In this document: one piece after another, positions 35,822-45,996 of the stretch
Layout of the letters: the number at the start of each line of letters is the position of its first letter
Numbering within the stretch: the first letter of the stretch is position 1
NCBI RefSeq assembly: GCF_030269925.1
Contig: NC_085118.1
Coordinates: forward strand, 15,683,001-15,747,000
Source: Bombyx mori
Taxonomy: Eukaryota > Arthropoda > Insecta > Lepidoptera > Bombycidae
Direction: 5' to 3'
DNA: 64,000 nt
Notes under the pieces: generated by a model
Database searches by the model: none
What the model was told of the DNA's origin: nothing
Seen by the model: only the letters and a program-made list of their open reading frames with translations
Translations under genes and position numbers: made by a program

Positions 35822-36271
35822 GTCGTCGTGGCCTAACGGATAAGACGTCCGGTGCATTCGTGTTGAGCGATGCACCGGTGTTCGAATCCCGCAGGCGGGT
35901 ACCAATTTTTCAAATGAAATACGTACTCAACAAATGTTCACGATTGACTTCCACGGTGAAGGAATAACATCGTGTAATAAAAATGAAACCCGCAAAATTA
36001 TAATTTGCGTAATTACTGGTGGTAGGACCTCTTGTGAGTCCGCGCGGGTGGGTACCACCACCCTGCCTATTTCTGCCGTGAAGCAGTAATGCGTTTCGGT
36101 TTGAAGGGTAGGGCAGCCGTCGTTACTATACTTGAGACCTTAGAACTTGTATCTCAAGGTGGGTGGCGCATTTACGTTGTGGATGTCTATGGGCTCCAGT
36201 AACCACTTAACATCAGGTGGGCTGTGAGCTCGTCCACCCATCTAAGCAATAAAAAAAAAAAAAAAAAAAAA
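35822..36271 (+). mobile_element. SINE-A, complete reference copy (450 bp)
   Basis: The tRNA-derived head has a perfect A box TGGCCTAACGG (35829-35839) and B box GTTCGAATCCC (35880-35890), the internal RNA polymerase III promoter. Between them, CCGGTGCAT and ATGCACCGG form a perfect 9-bp stem (35849-35857 with 35870-35878). A body of about 120 nt follows, then a full tail A starting at ACTGGTGGTAGG (about 36015), and an A21 run. ATGAA flanks both sides (35817-35821, 36272-36276) as a target duplication. It is transcribed in trans by host polymerase III and moved by a partner LINE. Confidence 0.9.
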
Positions 36272-36276
36272 ATGAA

Positions 36277-36403
36277 TTCTAAGACTCAGTTTTTTCAGTA
36301 CAACAGCTGCCTTAAACTTCAAACCGAAATGAATTACTGCTTATCGGCTGAAATAGCAAACATGTGTGAGCTCATGAGACGCCCTACCATCAGTTCTTGG
36401 TAA
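36277..36403 (-). repeat. Older tail-A copy, 5' part, split by a SINE
   Basis: TTCTAAGACTCAG, GTACAACAGCTGCC, TTCAAACCGAAATG, GTGTGAGCTCATGAGACGCCC continue the copy begun at 35706. Confidence 0.8.
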
Positions 36404-36534
36404 AAAGAGGTCAATTTATATTATTCGAATTTCAATTCACCTTTCATATGCATATAACAAATCTAACTTAGTTGGTTTGTCTGGTCAAGGAAACAGCAAT
36501 ATCTTAAATAGCGGAAATGTATTATTTTGTCTTC

Positions 36535-36615
36535 GATGGATAACGAGCACGCATTCAACCTGATGGTCAGTGATCAACGTAGCTCATGGATATCTGCAAT
36601 ACTAGGACTTTAGTT
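36535..36615 (-). repeat. Old tail-B-like fragment
   Basis: GATAACGAGCACGCATTC, CCTGATGGTCAGTGATCAACG, CTCATGGATATCTGCAATACT track the end of tail B with many changes. Confidence 0.6.
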
Positions 36616-37884
36616 GTGTGACTGTTCAATACAATTAAATCAGCGACTTCATGTTTCAAGTTTTAAATGAGGTGTTATCAATGAGCTTCGGTAAATATTT
36701 AACGCCAAGCGAGCCGCAACAACAATATTTATTAAATATTATTGTAGAAATTTAAATATATAAGTGCATATTATTGTATACCATAGTTTTAAATTACCAT
36801 TTAGTTAACCAGATTGTGACCTCATATATTTGGGTATATGAGAAATACCAGTCACATTCGTACCGCTACCAAATAACCACAAAATTATGCTTTGCAAATC
36901 TAGCTTGGTAAAACATATTAGTTCTAAATAATGTAAATAAAACAAAGATAAAATATCAAAAGTTAAAAATGATCATTGATTTAGTTTAAAAATAAAACTC
37001 TAGAATAGCACCAATCGTGATAAGGTTATTACGTTAATACAATCGACCAACATTTTATTTTTATTGTGTTGTTTATAGAGATGCACAAAAATAATAATAA
37101 GTCATAATACATACGATAAAGCATTGTATTTATCAAAGTGAGCTTCAACAGCTATTATGTGAATTTGCAATCGTTCGATAAGTTATTGCTTAGCTTTTAT
37201 TATAAAAAATTATGTTTTTTGTAGTATTGAAATTGATTCTACAATCTTACATGTTTATAATTATTAAAACAATTTAACGTTTTCCAAAATTCTATGTTTT
37301 TTTTTACCGTTCAATCCATAGCGTAGCAATATGATGCGATAGCTAATTTCGTAAATATGTTATCGAAAGTAAGCAGACAGTATTATTTCACAACTTACAG
37401 AATAAAAACGTCAATATTACACTCAGAGACTCTAATCCTGCAATCAGCAAAATCTCCTAATCTATCAAGAATAATCTTGTTAATCGAGAACATTCTTGTT
37501 ATAATCGTAGTAATTAAATTAAACAATACACCAAACAAAAATGCGTTTTTAAATTTAACTCACACATGTTTCCCTTATAATCATTCTCATACATTACGTA
37601 GCCATCCGTTTAACAACTACAGATCGTAACACGCGATCGCACCTGTCAATTACCAGCCGGCCGTCGCATGTAGATCGCTTATCCGTTGTCGCGCATGTAA
37701 TAATCACATTTGCTTAATAGCCCGTACGTTATTTTCCTGGTTTTTTTTTCCGATCAATTGTGTTTTCATATGAGATTATAAACAACTTCATTAACGAATG
37801 TTTTACCATGGATTGTGTTTGATCACTGTCAGCTGTTTTAAAGAATGGAACCGTGCTTTAAGCTTTACACTAGATTTTTGTATA
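36616..37884. other. Unassigned AT-rich DNA
   Basis: No gene. The 90-codon ORF at 37357-37629 has no domain or context. Confidence 0.35.
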
Positions 37885-38127
37885 TTTTTATTGCTTATAT
37901 TGGTGGACGAGCTCTAACGCCCACCTTATGTTAAGTGGTAACCGGAGCCCAAAGACATCTACAACGTAAATGCCGCCACCCACCTTAAGATATGAGTTTT
38001 AAGGTCTTAGTGTAGTACAAAGGGCCCTACCCTTCAATCCGAAGCGCATTAATGCTTCACGGCAGAAATAGGCGGGGTGGTGGTACCTACCCGTACGGAC
38101 TCAAAAGACGTCTTACCACCAGTAAAA
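37885..38127 (-). repeat. Tail-A repeat, minus orientation
   Basis: TTTTATTGCTTATATTGGTGG to GGACTCAAAAGACGTCTTAC-CACCAGTAA. Confidence 0.9.
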
Positions 38128-38642
38128 AAGATTGAAAAGTTTTATTAAGAAGCTTTACTTCAAATGCTTTGTTGTTACGTATGTGGCCTAAATAGTATCA
38201 TATTTTAAGTGAAATTTTGAGATAAGACTGCTATACGCAAAACCGGAATTGAATCTTTTTTTTTCTTGTTCCTGTCATAATTGACTGGTACGTCATATCT
38301 GTTATAGTTCGAACAATCTTATAGATTAACAGGCGGTTATTTCTATAATGTGTACCCTAGAGAATTTGTTGGCTTTGTCTTTTGATATCGTGTCACGCAA
38401 GACTAGGGCACTTGTCAAAATATGATGAAATTGACATACTTATGTTGACAGTTGAATGAAGTCGATGGCTATATGAGCAACCAAAATAAACTCACTTAAC
38501 AGTGTATCAAAACAAACAGTAATTACTTTGATGACACTCGTTGCTAAGCAACGAAATAGTAACAGTTTGAAAAAGTAATCATGCGGTTTTAGTTGACTAT
38601 GCATTTCTTAATTATACAAGTATATTACTCATTAAAAACTGT

Positions 38643-39099
38643 AATTTTTTTATTTTTTTTATTTTTTATTGCTTAGATGGATGGACGAGCTCACAGCCCA
38701 CCTGGTGTTAAGTGGGTACTGGAGCCTATAGACATCTACAACGTAAATGCGCCACCCACCTCGAGATACAAGTTCTAAGGTCTCAAGTATAGTTACAACG
38801 GCTACCCCACCCTTCGAACCAAAACGCATTGCTGCTTCACGGCGGAAATAGGCGGGGTGGTGGTACCTACCCGCGCGGACTCCCAAGAGGTCCTACCACC
38901 AGTGATTACGCAAAATATAATTTTGCGGGTTTGATTTTTATTACACGATGTTATTCCTTCACCTTGGAAGCCAATCGTGAACAATTTGTTGAGTACGTAT
39001 TTCATTAGAAAAATTGGTACCCGCCTGCGGGATTCGAACACCGGTGCATTGCTACATACGAATGCATCGGACGTCTTATCCTTTAGGCCACGAAGACTT
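38643..39099 (-). mobile_element. SINE-A, full length, minus orientation
   Basis: On the minus strand it reads AAGTCTTCGTGGCCTAAAGG (A box), ATGCATTCGTATGTAGC, GTTCGAATCCCGCAGGCGGG (B box), the body GAAATACGTACTCAACAAAT and tail A to the T-rich run at 38643-38665. The A box keeps the consensus; the stem has mismatches. Confidence 0.9.
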
Positions 39100-39104
39100 A
39101 CAAT

Positions 39105-39172
39105 AAGGTACATATATACATACATAAATGTATGTTTGTATATATATATATATGTACCTATGTGTATATTTG
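39105..39172. repeat. TA/TACATA-rich simple repeat
   Basis: TACATATATACATACATAAA followed by (TA)n and TGTATGTTTG, directly beside the SINE head. Confidence 0.7.
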
Positions 39173-39731
39173 AAATAATGTCGCATCGAGTAGTTATTTT
39201 AATTCTGCATTGATTCATAAAAGCCTTCATTGATTTAGTATTAATTAGTGAAAAAGTTTATAGAGCTCTCTGAGAAATCACTATGACATTTTTGAGTATC
39301 ATAATTACGGAAATCTACTTATGATCAAAATCGTTGGTACAATTGCTCAAATTTTACTACATAATCTCGTCTTACATTTTTGGAAAATGTATAATTTAAA
39401 TTTTAAATTAATTTAAATTTAAATACCACTATTAAATTTTTGTTTGTTTTAATAAAAATCATTTAAACTTTGTGGTAAATTTCGATTAAAAAACGCACTT
39501 TTTTTATTTAATTCATCATCAATCACTGTCAATCTTCTTGATTGTTTTAGCGACTCTTAATTATCATGATAATTGAAGCATGCGATACTCTCTAAAAGAC
39601 TGCAGAGGTAGGTTGTGTGACTTCTAGGTTTATAGTAATGGTAAAAACACAAAGGATATCCCCACTTCATGGTAATCCACCTCCACTGTGTATATGGATG
39701 CTGTGCAGAATTTTCCTGAAACCGCGCTGAC
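39173..39731. other. Unassigned AT-rich DNA
   Basis: No gene. It includes an AT palindrome, ATTTAAATTTTAAATTAATT then TAAATTTAAAT, near 39392-39425. Confidence 0.4.
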
Positions 39732-39976
39732 TTTTTTTTTATTGCTTAAATGGGTGGACGAGCTCACAGCCCACCTGGTGTTAAATGGTTGCTGGGGCCC
39801 ATGAACATCTACAACGTAAATGCGCCACCCACCTTGAGATATAAGTTCTAAGACATCAGTATAGTTAAAACGGCTGCCCTACTCTTCAAACCGAAATGCA
39901 TTACTGCTTCACTTCAGAAATAGGCTTGGCGGTGGTATCTACTCGCGCGGACTCACAAGAGGTCCTACCACCAGTA
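39732..39976 (-). repeat. Tail-A repeat, minus orientation
   Basis: T9 run, ATTGCTTAAATGGGTGGACG to GGACTCACAAGAGGTCCTAC-CACCAGTAAAA. Confidence 0.9.
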
Positions 39977-40625
39977 AAAAAACTGACTATCACAAAACAA
40001 ATCCCAAAAAACATGGTTTCCCAGAAAATGCACTTAATCCTATACCACCACGTAAATATCATCAAAACGTTTTATGCTAATTAATATTGAACTTTAAAAT
40101 CGAGCCATAAAGAAGTGTATCAAGTGTAATAAAATTGCCGTGTTAAGCTAAATGGCACCGCGGGGACGACTTGAATTTGTTGAGGGCTCATTTCGAAATT
40201 AAAAAGCGAAGTCTTTTGTGTTTCGTTAAAACTTTTCGACTGAGCTTTTCGGGGATCACTTTTAATGTTTTTTTTTTATGACCGAGATAGGTAAATACCT
40301 GATTGTTCCTTCGACAGTAATTGGTACCCTTTCATAAGGCTCGCATTAAGCTGGTAGTTAGAATATACGCAGATCTATTCGCATTAGTCATGAATTATGT
40401 TGAAAATCAGATTTAAATGATCGGTTTTAATACAAAATAATGTTTCGTTTCCCTGTCTTTATATTTAGAACACTTTGGCAGCTCAGTATTAATGACAAAT
40501 CATAGGGAATAGACTAGACTGCGCGGCAGATCATCTTTAGGATGTACCGACCAAATAAAGGCAGCTCTAAGCTGCACAAGAAAGGCCGCGGTATGTGAGG
40601 AATGGCGACGTCTTCCGAAGTTTTG

Positions 40626-40739
40626 CGGTAGGCAGCGGCTTGGCTCTGCCCCTGGCATTGCTGAAGTCCATGGGCGACGGTAACCACTCACCATCAGGTG
40701 GGCCGTATGCTAGTCTGCCTGCAAAGGCAATAAAAAAAA
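40626..40739 (+). repeat. Tail-B (Bm1-type) repeat
   Basis: GCGGTAGGCAGCGGCTTGGC, GAAGTCCATGGGCGACGG, CCATCAGGTGGGCCGTATG and GCAAAGGCAATAAAAAAAAA. Confidence 0.92.
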
Positions 40740-41694
40740 AGTGCACCAACACCCGAACCGATACCCACGACCACTCTGCCAATTGTTAATCAAAACTAGA
40801 CATTTAAATATCGGCTTAAATATCGTTAAGTATCGATATTTTTATTGGGAGTGGTGAATCATGCCGAGACCACAAAGCCCAAATAAAAAAAATCGTATTG
40901 ATTGAAATATGAAATTACATCACGCCGTCGGAATTCAAAAAACTTAAAAGGTACAATCCATTTTTCTATTATCACAAGAAGCCTCCAAAGAACTTCAATA
41001 AATTCGCTCAAGTTCGATCTAAAGTTTTGAAAAGTCTTCTCACATATAAAATTTCCCAACTCTACAATTTCTCAACATATAAAATTTCAAAACTTTATAG
41101 AAATTCGATTAATCGATTCTTGCTATACATTTATTACGATTACTTTGTGTTTATTCGAATACATTTTCATAAAAATGAATACGCGGTGCACGTCTACATC
41201 GGTAAACATAACCTTCACAGAAAGTTGAAATTGTTGAAATACTGAGGACAGAATCTTTGTTAAATTAACAAGACCTTTTTTCAAATAAAACTTTTATTAC
41301 AAAAAAAAAACAAATTACGTGATCATAATAATGTAAATATAACTTTGCAACAAGAAAAAAAGTTGATGTATAAACAAAAAAAATTATATAATATCCCAAT
41401 AAAATTTATATTATTTATTTGTATTCTAAAATGCTAATTTTCCCCATTGTGACGTCTGTGAATTTAATGAAAACAAGCCCGCACTTTAACCTGCAAAAGA
41501 AAATAAAACAGAAAAAATAATAATTTGAAAGTAAAGTAAAAAACTCTTAAAAACATTTTTTTTCTTATTAAAATGAGCTATTTACTTACTATTAGGGGCG
41601 GAGTATATTCAACTTTCGTCGAACGCAATATATCTACGAGGTGAACCATATGGACAGATGATTTGGTCCAAGTTAAATACGAAAAGTGAATAAT

Positions 41695-42033
41695 TTTGAA
41701 AGTATCACGTTCGCGGCGTTCGTAAGTGACTTGGAACGCGCTCGGACACGTCCGCTCCTCGCTGTGGTCGGGTTGCGACTGAATACGAGAAGACGGCGGG
41801 TAAACGCACGCGGGGAGGTACGCACTCACGCAGCGGTCACAGCCAATCGCGTGCGTGCGTCGCGCGCACCCCCGCAACCCGCCCCCTCACCTCGCCCGCC
41901 CGTCACCTCACAATCGATGCCCTATATTGCATTAATTATTTAGGAAACACGCAATAAGATAACGCGAGGTGGCAGATAAGGGGAACTGTGTTTTGAATAA
42001 ATCAGTTGTTGTCTTCAGTGTCCGCGGCTTAGA
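41695..42033 (+). promoter_or_regulatory. CpG-rich block, candidate host promoter and 5' UTR
   Basis: From 41705 to 41912 the DNA switches from AT-rich to dense CpG (GGCGTTCG, CACGTCCGCTC, GCGTGCGTGCGTCGCGCGC, CGCCCGCCCGTC). A CCAAT sequence lies at 41843-41847 and AGATAA(G) GATA-type sites at about 41957 and 41974. Insect initiator-like TCAGT sequences occur at 42002-42006 and 42015-42019, just ahead of the candidate first exon. No repeat family I know explains this block. Inference only: promoter of a plus-strand gene that continues to the right. Confidence 0.45.
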
Positions 42034-42069
42034 ATGACCGGTCGCGTGCTTCTCTTCTTGTTACTACCG
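42034..42069 (+). CDS. Candidate first coding exon, signal-peptide-like
   Basis: ATG at 42034 opens 12 codons, MTGRVLLFLLLP, ending exactly at CCG|GTAAAG (donor 42070-42075). A positively charged start followed by a leucine-rich run is how a signal peptide begins, and insect secreted or membrane protein genes often split the signal peptide at the first intron. It lies directly downstream of the CpG-rich block and two initiator-like sequences. No downstream exon is recognised in the rest of the window, so the intron would be long or the call is wrong. The protein family is unknown. Confidence 0.35.
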
Positions 42070-42520
42070 GTAAAGTTATTTACGTCAAGTTTTTATCTTT
42101 TATTTACAAAGAGAGATTTCATAATCAAAATATTGCGAAAGTGGGCTACGATTTCCGAGTTTATTTTAGGTGTTCATTCTATTTTGGATTCGCCTTAGAC
42201 AAATTTGTTTTTGCAGTTGAGTTAGTATCGGAATTGTTTTGTAAATGTAATCTTGTGTTGGATCTTTGCTGGGAGGATATTTTTGTAACTTTGACGAAAC
42301 TTAGACAAACAAACTAGTAGTAGGTAAGTCCTATAGGAAAAAAAAATAACTTAACTTACTAAAATTAATATTATGGTAATGTTAAATTGTGAAATTGTAA
42401 AGTTTTGTATTATCTTCGGTTTTTTGCGAGTCGTGAGCATAATTAAAATTACTTTGATGGTTTTAATTTTCGAATAGATACTTTACAGTTTTTGTGGTCA
42501 CGGACAAATTAACCAGGCTT

Positions 42521-42571
42521 AACTAAATTTATTTTAGTTTTAAAAATAAAACTAAAATAAATTCGTTAGTT
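42521..42571. repeat. AT-rich perfect palindrome (17-bp stem)
   Basis: AATTTATTTTAGTTTTA (42526-42542), an AAAA loop, then its exact reverse complement (42547-42563). AACTA and TAGTT extend the pairing outside a small mismatch. Confidence 0.85.
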
Positions 42572-43207
42572 AAAAAACTATGGATGACTTAACGAAGCGG
42601 GCTCACTTGTTAGGTGTCTTAGACGCCATGACGGACCTCAACTTGAGACATCAGGTCTTCAAATTGAAGCGTGAAACAGTCACGGGTCGCTCCGTTGCAC
42701 CATCAGTGTATCTCTATCAGTCTAAGATTTGTAGACGAGTTTATAGCCTGATGATAATTGGTAGCTGAACACAGCGTGGACTCCACTGGCCACCTTCATA
42801 GGACCGTCCTTCACGGCAGAAATAGGTAGTCTGTTGGCGCGGCCCAACCGTAGCCTTGTTTGTGATTGTAATAATTCCGTATGTACATATTTTATGGGCA
42901 GACGAAGACCGAGCGCAGTCGTAAACAAAAGTTAGTATTTATGTATTTTTGGAAGCCCGTCAACTTGATACCGCGCCAATATTAATATTTACGATCATAA
43001 ATCGGTTTTACGATGCGCGTTTATTAGCCGTATACGTTAATTTAACGCGTAAACTTATTTTATTGTAATTATTACATTTTTGGGTAAATTGGTTTATTTG
43101 CGTCTCGAGGACTTCAGCAGACGAGGTAGCCGCTCATGAAGTCTTAAGTAATTACCAAAAGTCATAGGTAATTATGAGTTTAAACCATATTTTCAGAACA
43201 CCTATGA
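42572..43207. other. Unassigned DNA
   Basis: The 62-codon frame at 42580-42768 (MDDLTKRAHLLGVLDAMTD) has protein-like composition but no recognised domain, no RNA evidence and no flanking splice logic I can defend. The stretch holds no clear repeat except a short GGCAGAAATAGG tail-A scrap near 42817. Confidence 0.3.
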
Positions 43208-43353
43208 ACTAGCTAGAACGTTGTAACTATACTTGAGACCTTAGAACTTATATCTCGAGGTGGGTGGCGCATTTACTTTGTAGATGTCAATGGGCTCCAG
43301 TAACCACTTAACACCAGGTGGGCGTGAGTTCGTCCACCCATCTAAGCAATAAA
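43208..43353 (+). repeat. Tail-A repeat, 5'-truncated
   Basis: GTTGTAACTATACTTGAGACC to GTGAGTTCGTCCACCCATC-TAAGCAATAAAAAAAA. Confidence 0.88.
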
Positions 43354-43439
43354 AAAAAGAAAAATGCAGCAAAATAGGTAGAATAGTGATACCTACCGGT
43401 TCGGGCTTTATTTCTTGTTTTCACTATCTATTTGCTGGT

Positions 43440-43790
43440 AATCTAAGGGGCTTTTACAGTTTCCAGTGTAGGCAAGCTCACGCCTTCCACCTGAGAGAAT
43501 TTGCTAAGATTAGCCCTAGGAAGAGCAGTGCTTCGCAGAATCTACCACCGGATCGGAATCGCGACCCATTGAGAAGATACGGCGAGAGACACAGTGGTAT
43601 GTGTCTATGGGTTAGTTCACTCGTCGAACTCTTCGTTCTAATCGACGGGTTCGACGAGGACGGTGATCGGTGCTTGAGGAGCCTAAAAGCACTGAGACAG
43701 ATCCGGGGGATCCGACAAGACATGTTTCGGGCGATGGCGGCTTTGCGTTGCCCCGTGGCTTGGGTCAGATATGCGGGCTCTATAAGTACT
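43440..43790 (-). pseudogene. LINE 3' end with ORF2 C-terminal remnant
   Basis: On the minus strand, text like DPSHGATQSRHRPKHVLSDP matches the C-terminus of the 16-18 kb LINE (SHRRRPRHVLTDPSD). The 3' UTR block CGCGATTCCGATCCGGTGG, TAGATTCTGCGAAGCAC follows. It is a diverged, truncated copy. Confidence 0.75.
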
Positions 43791-43904
43791 CACACACGCA
43801 CAAAATCCAACTGAGTTTAGTCGCGCATATTCCATGGTCACTAAGGTGTTATTTGTCAACGGTTCAATATTGTGCTGACTACCGTCCACTTTTACATTTG
43901 TTTT

Positions 43905-44195
43905 TACACAAAAAGAGGTTCCTCGTCGGACTTGACAAAGAGTTCGACGTGCAATCTAACCCATGCATCAGCCTGCTGAATTTCCCGCCCCATCTTTTCA
44001 GCGGGTCGCGATTGCGATCCAGTAGTAGATTCATTCGCGAAGAAGCTGCTCTTGAGTTGTTAGGTCTTTTTCGGAGGCACTCGGTCAGCTGTTAGCAAAT
44101 CCTATCCCTCCTGGCAGAGCTTTTGCTCGCTTACCTATCCTGGTGAAACTGAAAAGGCCTCGGGGCCACCATTAATAATTCTATCCTAAAAAAAA
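43905..44195 (+). repeat. LINE 3' UTR fragment, plus orientation
   Basis: GACAAAGAGTTCGACGTGCAA, CATCTTTTCAGCGGGTCGCG, GAAGAAGCTGCTCTTGAG, GGTGAAACTGAAAAGGCCTC and a short A run mirror 15992-16260 in reverse complement. Together with 43440-43790 it makes a head-to-head pair. Confidence 0.82.
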
Positions 44196-44639
44196 GTATC
44201 ATGAGGTCTAGAAGTTTGTTTGAATTGTAATTTACTGGTATATTACAGTTTCTATTGATAGACTGACAAGTCAAGTGTAGCTTTAATTAACGAGCCCAAT
44301 ACATGCATGGCTATTACTTCATCTGGGTAATTATAGAAGATAAACTTTGAAAGGAATCGAAGCTATTAGCATTATTAATAACGGCCATCTCTCAAGATTC
44401 CCGGTCTCAATTAAACCGTTAACCCCTGGCTGCGACGAGATCCCGTTAAGTTAAATGGAGCCCTGAATCGAATCCTTTTTCTCGAACCTATGTTAGGGGC
44501 GCTATACCTTTAACTTTCATAGCTAAGAACCTTTTCTCTTATGATGAGGTTTTGTAATGGATATGTTTTGTTCTTTTAGTGTGCGTATATCGTTGTATAC
44601 AAAAATTTGGAAACAATTACTGCCTTTAGCTTTTGATAT

Positions 44640-44884
44640 ACTGGTGATAGGACGTCTTGTGAGTACGCGCGGGTAGGTACCACCAACCTGCCTATTTTTG
44701 CCGTGAAGCAGTAACGCATTTCGGTTTGAAGGGCGGGGCAGCCGTTGTACTGTAAAACATAGATTTTTGAACTCATATTTCAAAGTAGGTGCCAGCATTT
44801 ACGTTGTAGACGTCTATCAGCTCCGGTAATTTCTTAACACCAATTGGGCCGTGAGCTTGTACCCTCACTAAGCAATAAAAAAAT
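44640..44884 (+). repeat. Tail-A repeat, full length
   Basis: ACTGGTGATAGGACGTCTTG to GTGAGCTTGTACCCTCACT-AAGCAATAAAAAAA. Confidence 0.88.
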
Positions 44885-45308
44885 TAAAAACTCATGTCCT
44901 GAACTCAATCGTTCTGAATATAATACCTGTGCGCTTTCGAAAGCCATAGACATTGTAATGTGATTCTCGCCACCTTGAATTGTGAGGTGGAATCCCAAAT
45001 GTATTGTATAATAGTCCCGTCCTTCGAACCTAGGTCGAATAAATAGATACAAGGGGTATATTAAACAAGGTCACCTCACGAGGGTGTATTGTGTAGGTAC
45101 TAATTGATATTTGGAACGTTGTTAATTCCAATGCAAAGTTTTGATTAGATGACCAGAAGCAATTCTTCTTAACTTTAAAATTTGTTACCAATTTAATTCA
45201 AGAAATCTTGTTTAACTTCGTACCTATAAACATCATTCGGACGATTAGTTTAATGAAAAAAGACATCCACTTGGTGGAAGATCTCTCTGAAATACGAAAT
45301 TATTCAAG

Positions 45309-45733
45309 TCTATACTAATATTATAAAGCTGAAGAGTTTGTTTGTTTAAACGCGCTAATCTTAGGAACTACTGATTCGATTTGATCAATTCTTTCAGTGT
45401 TAGATAGCCCATTTATCGAGGAAGGCTATAGGCTATATAACAAACATTACGCTAAGACCAATACAAGCGGAGCACTAATAAGGAATGTTTCAAAATCGGG
45501 TTTTTTTCCCTTTTGAACGCTTCCGCTGCGTGCGCTGCAGAAACGGTTAAAGTTTCGCTAAAATAATATATGACAGTATTATTTCCCTTTAAAAAAAGTC
45601 CGTGACCGTATATGTCTATAATATATGTTAAGATTGGCTCACTATAACGTTTTTTATGCTAACCAAATTTGTTCTAAAATAAAACATTATTTGTGAACTA
45701 TGTCACGCGGACGAAGTCGCGGGCAAGAGCTAG
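45309..45733 (+). mobile_element. Non-autonomous Helitron-like element, family 1
   Basis: TCTATACTAATATTATAAAG start; CGCTAATCTTAGGAACTACTG, GTTAGATAGCCCATTTATCG, GGCTATAGGCTATATAACA in the body; hairpin CGCGGACGAAGTCGCG and end GCAAGAGCTAG|T. TC at the 5' end and a hairpin plus CTAG at the 3' end are the Helitron hallmarks. No RepHel gene, so it is moved in trans. Confidence 0.88.
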
Positions 45734-45773
45734 TTAGTAATATGTGATCTTTATTCTAAGGGTATTTCGGCCC

Positions 45774-45996
45774 AAGTCGTCGTGGCCTAAAAGATAAGAC
45801 GTCCGGTGCATTCGTATCTAGCGATGCAACGGTGTTCGAATCCCGCAGGCGAGTACCAATTTTTCTAATGAAATACGTACTTAACAAATGTTCACGATTG
45901 ACTTCCACGGTGAAGGAATAACATCGTGTAATATAATTTATAATTTTTATATAATTTTAATTGGGCTGTGAGCTCGTCCACAGACATAAGCATTTA
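45774..45996 (+). mobile_element. SINE-A with most of tail A deleted
   Basis: Head AAGTCGTCGTGGCCTAAAAG, GTTCGAATCCCGCAGGCG, body to AATAACATCGTGTAATA, then a jump to GGGCTGTGAGCTCGTCCACAG. The tail-A core is missing. Confidence 0.85.

Noticed and set aside
35822..35905. tRNA gene
   Set aside because: A and B boxes fit, but the central stem is 9 bp with a 12-nt loop and the sequence runs into a SINE body. Several copies with the same body exist in the window.
42580..42768. 62-codon ORF MDDLTKRAHLLGVLDAMTD...
   Set aside because: Composition is protein-like, but there is no recognised family, no splice support and the end overlaps a scrap of tail A. Not enough for a gene call.
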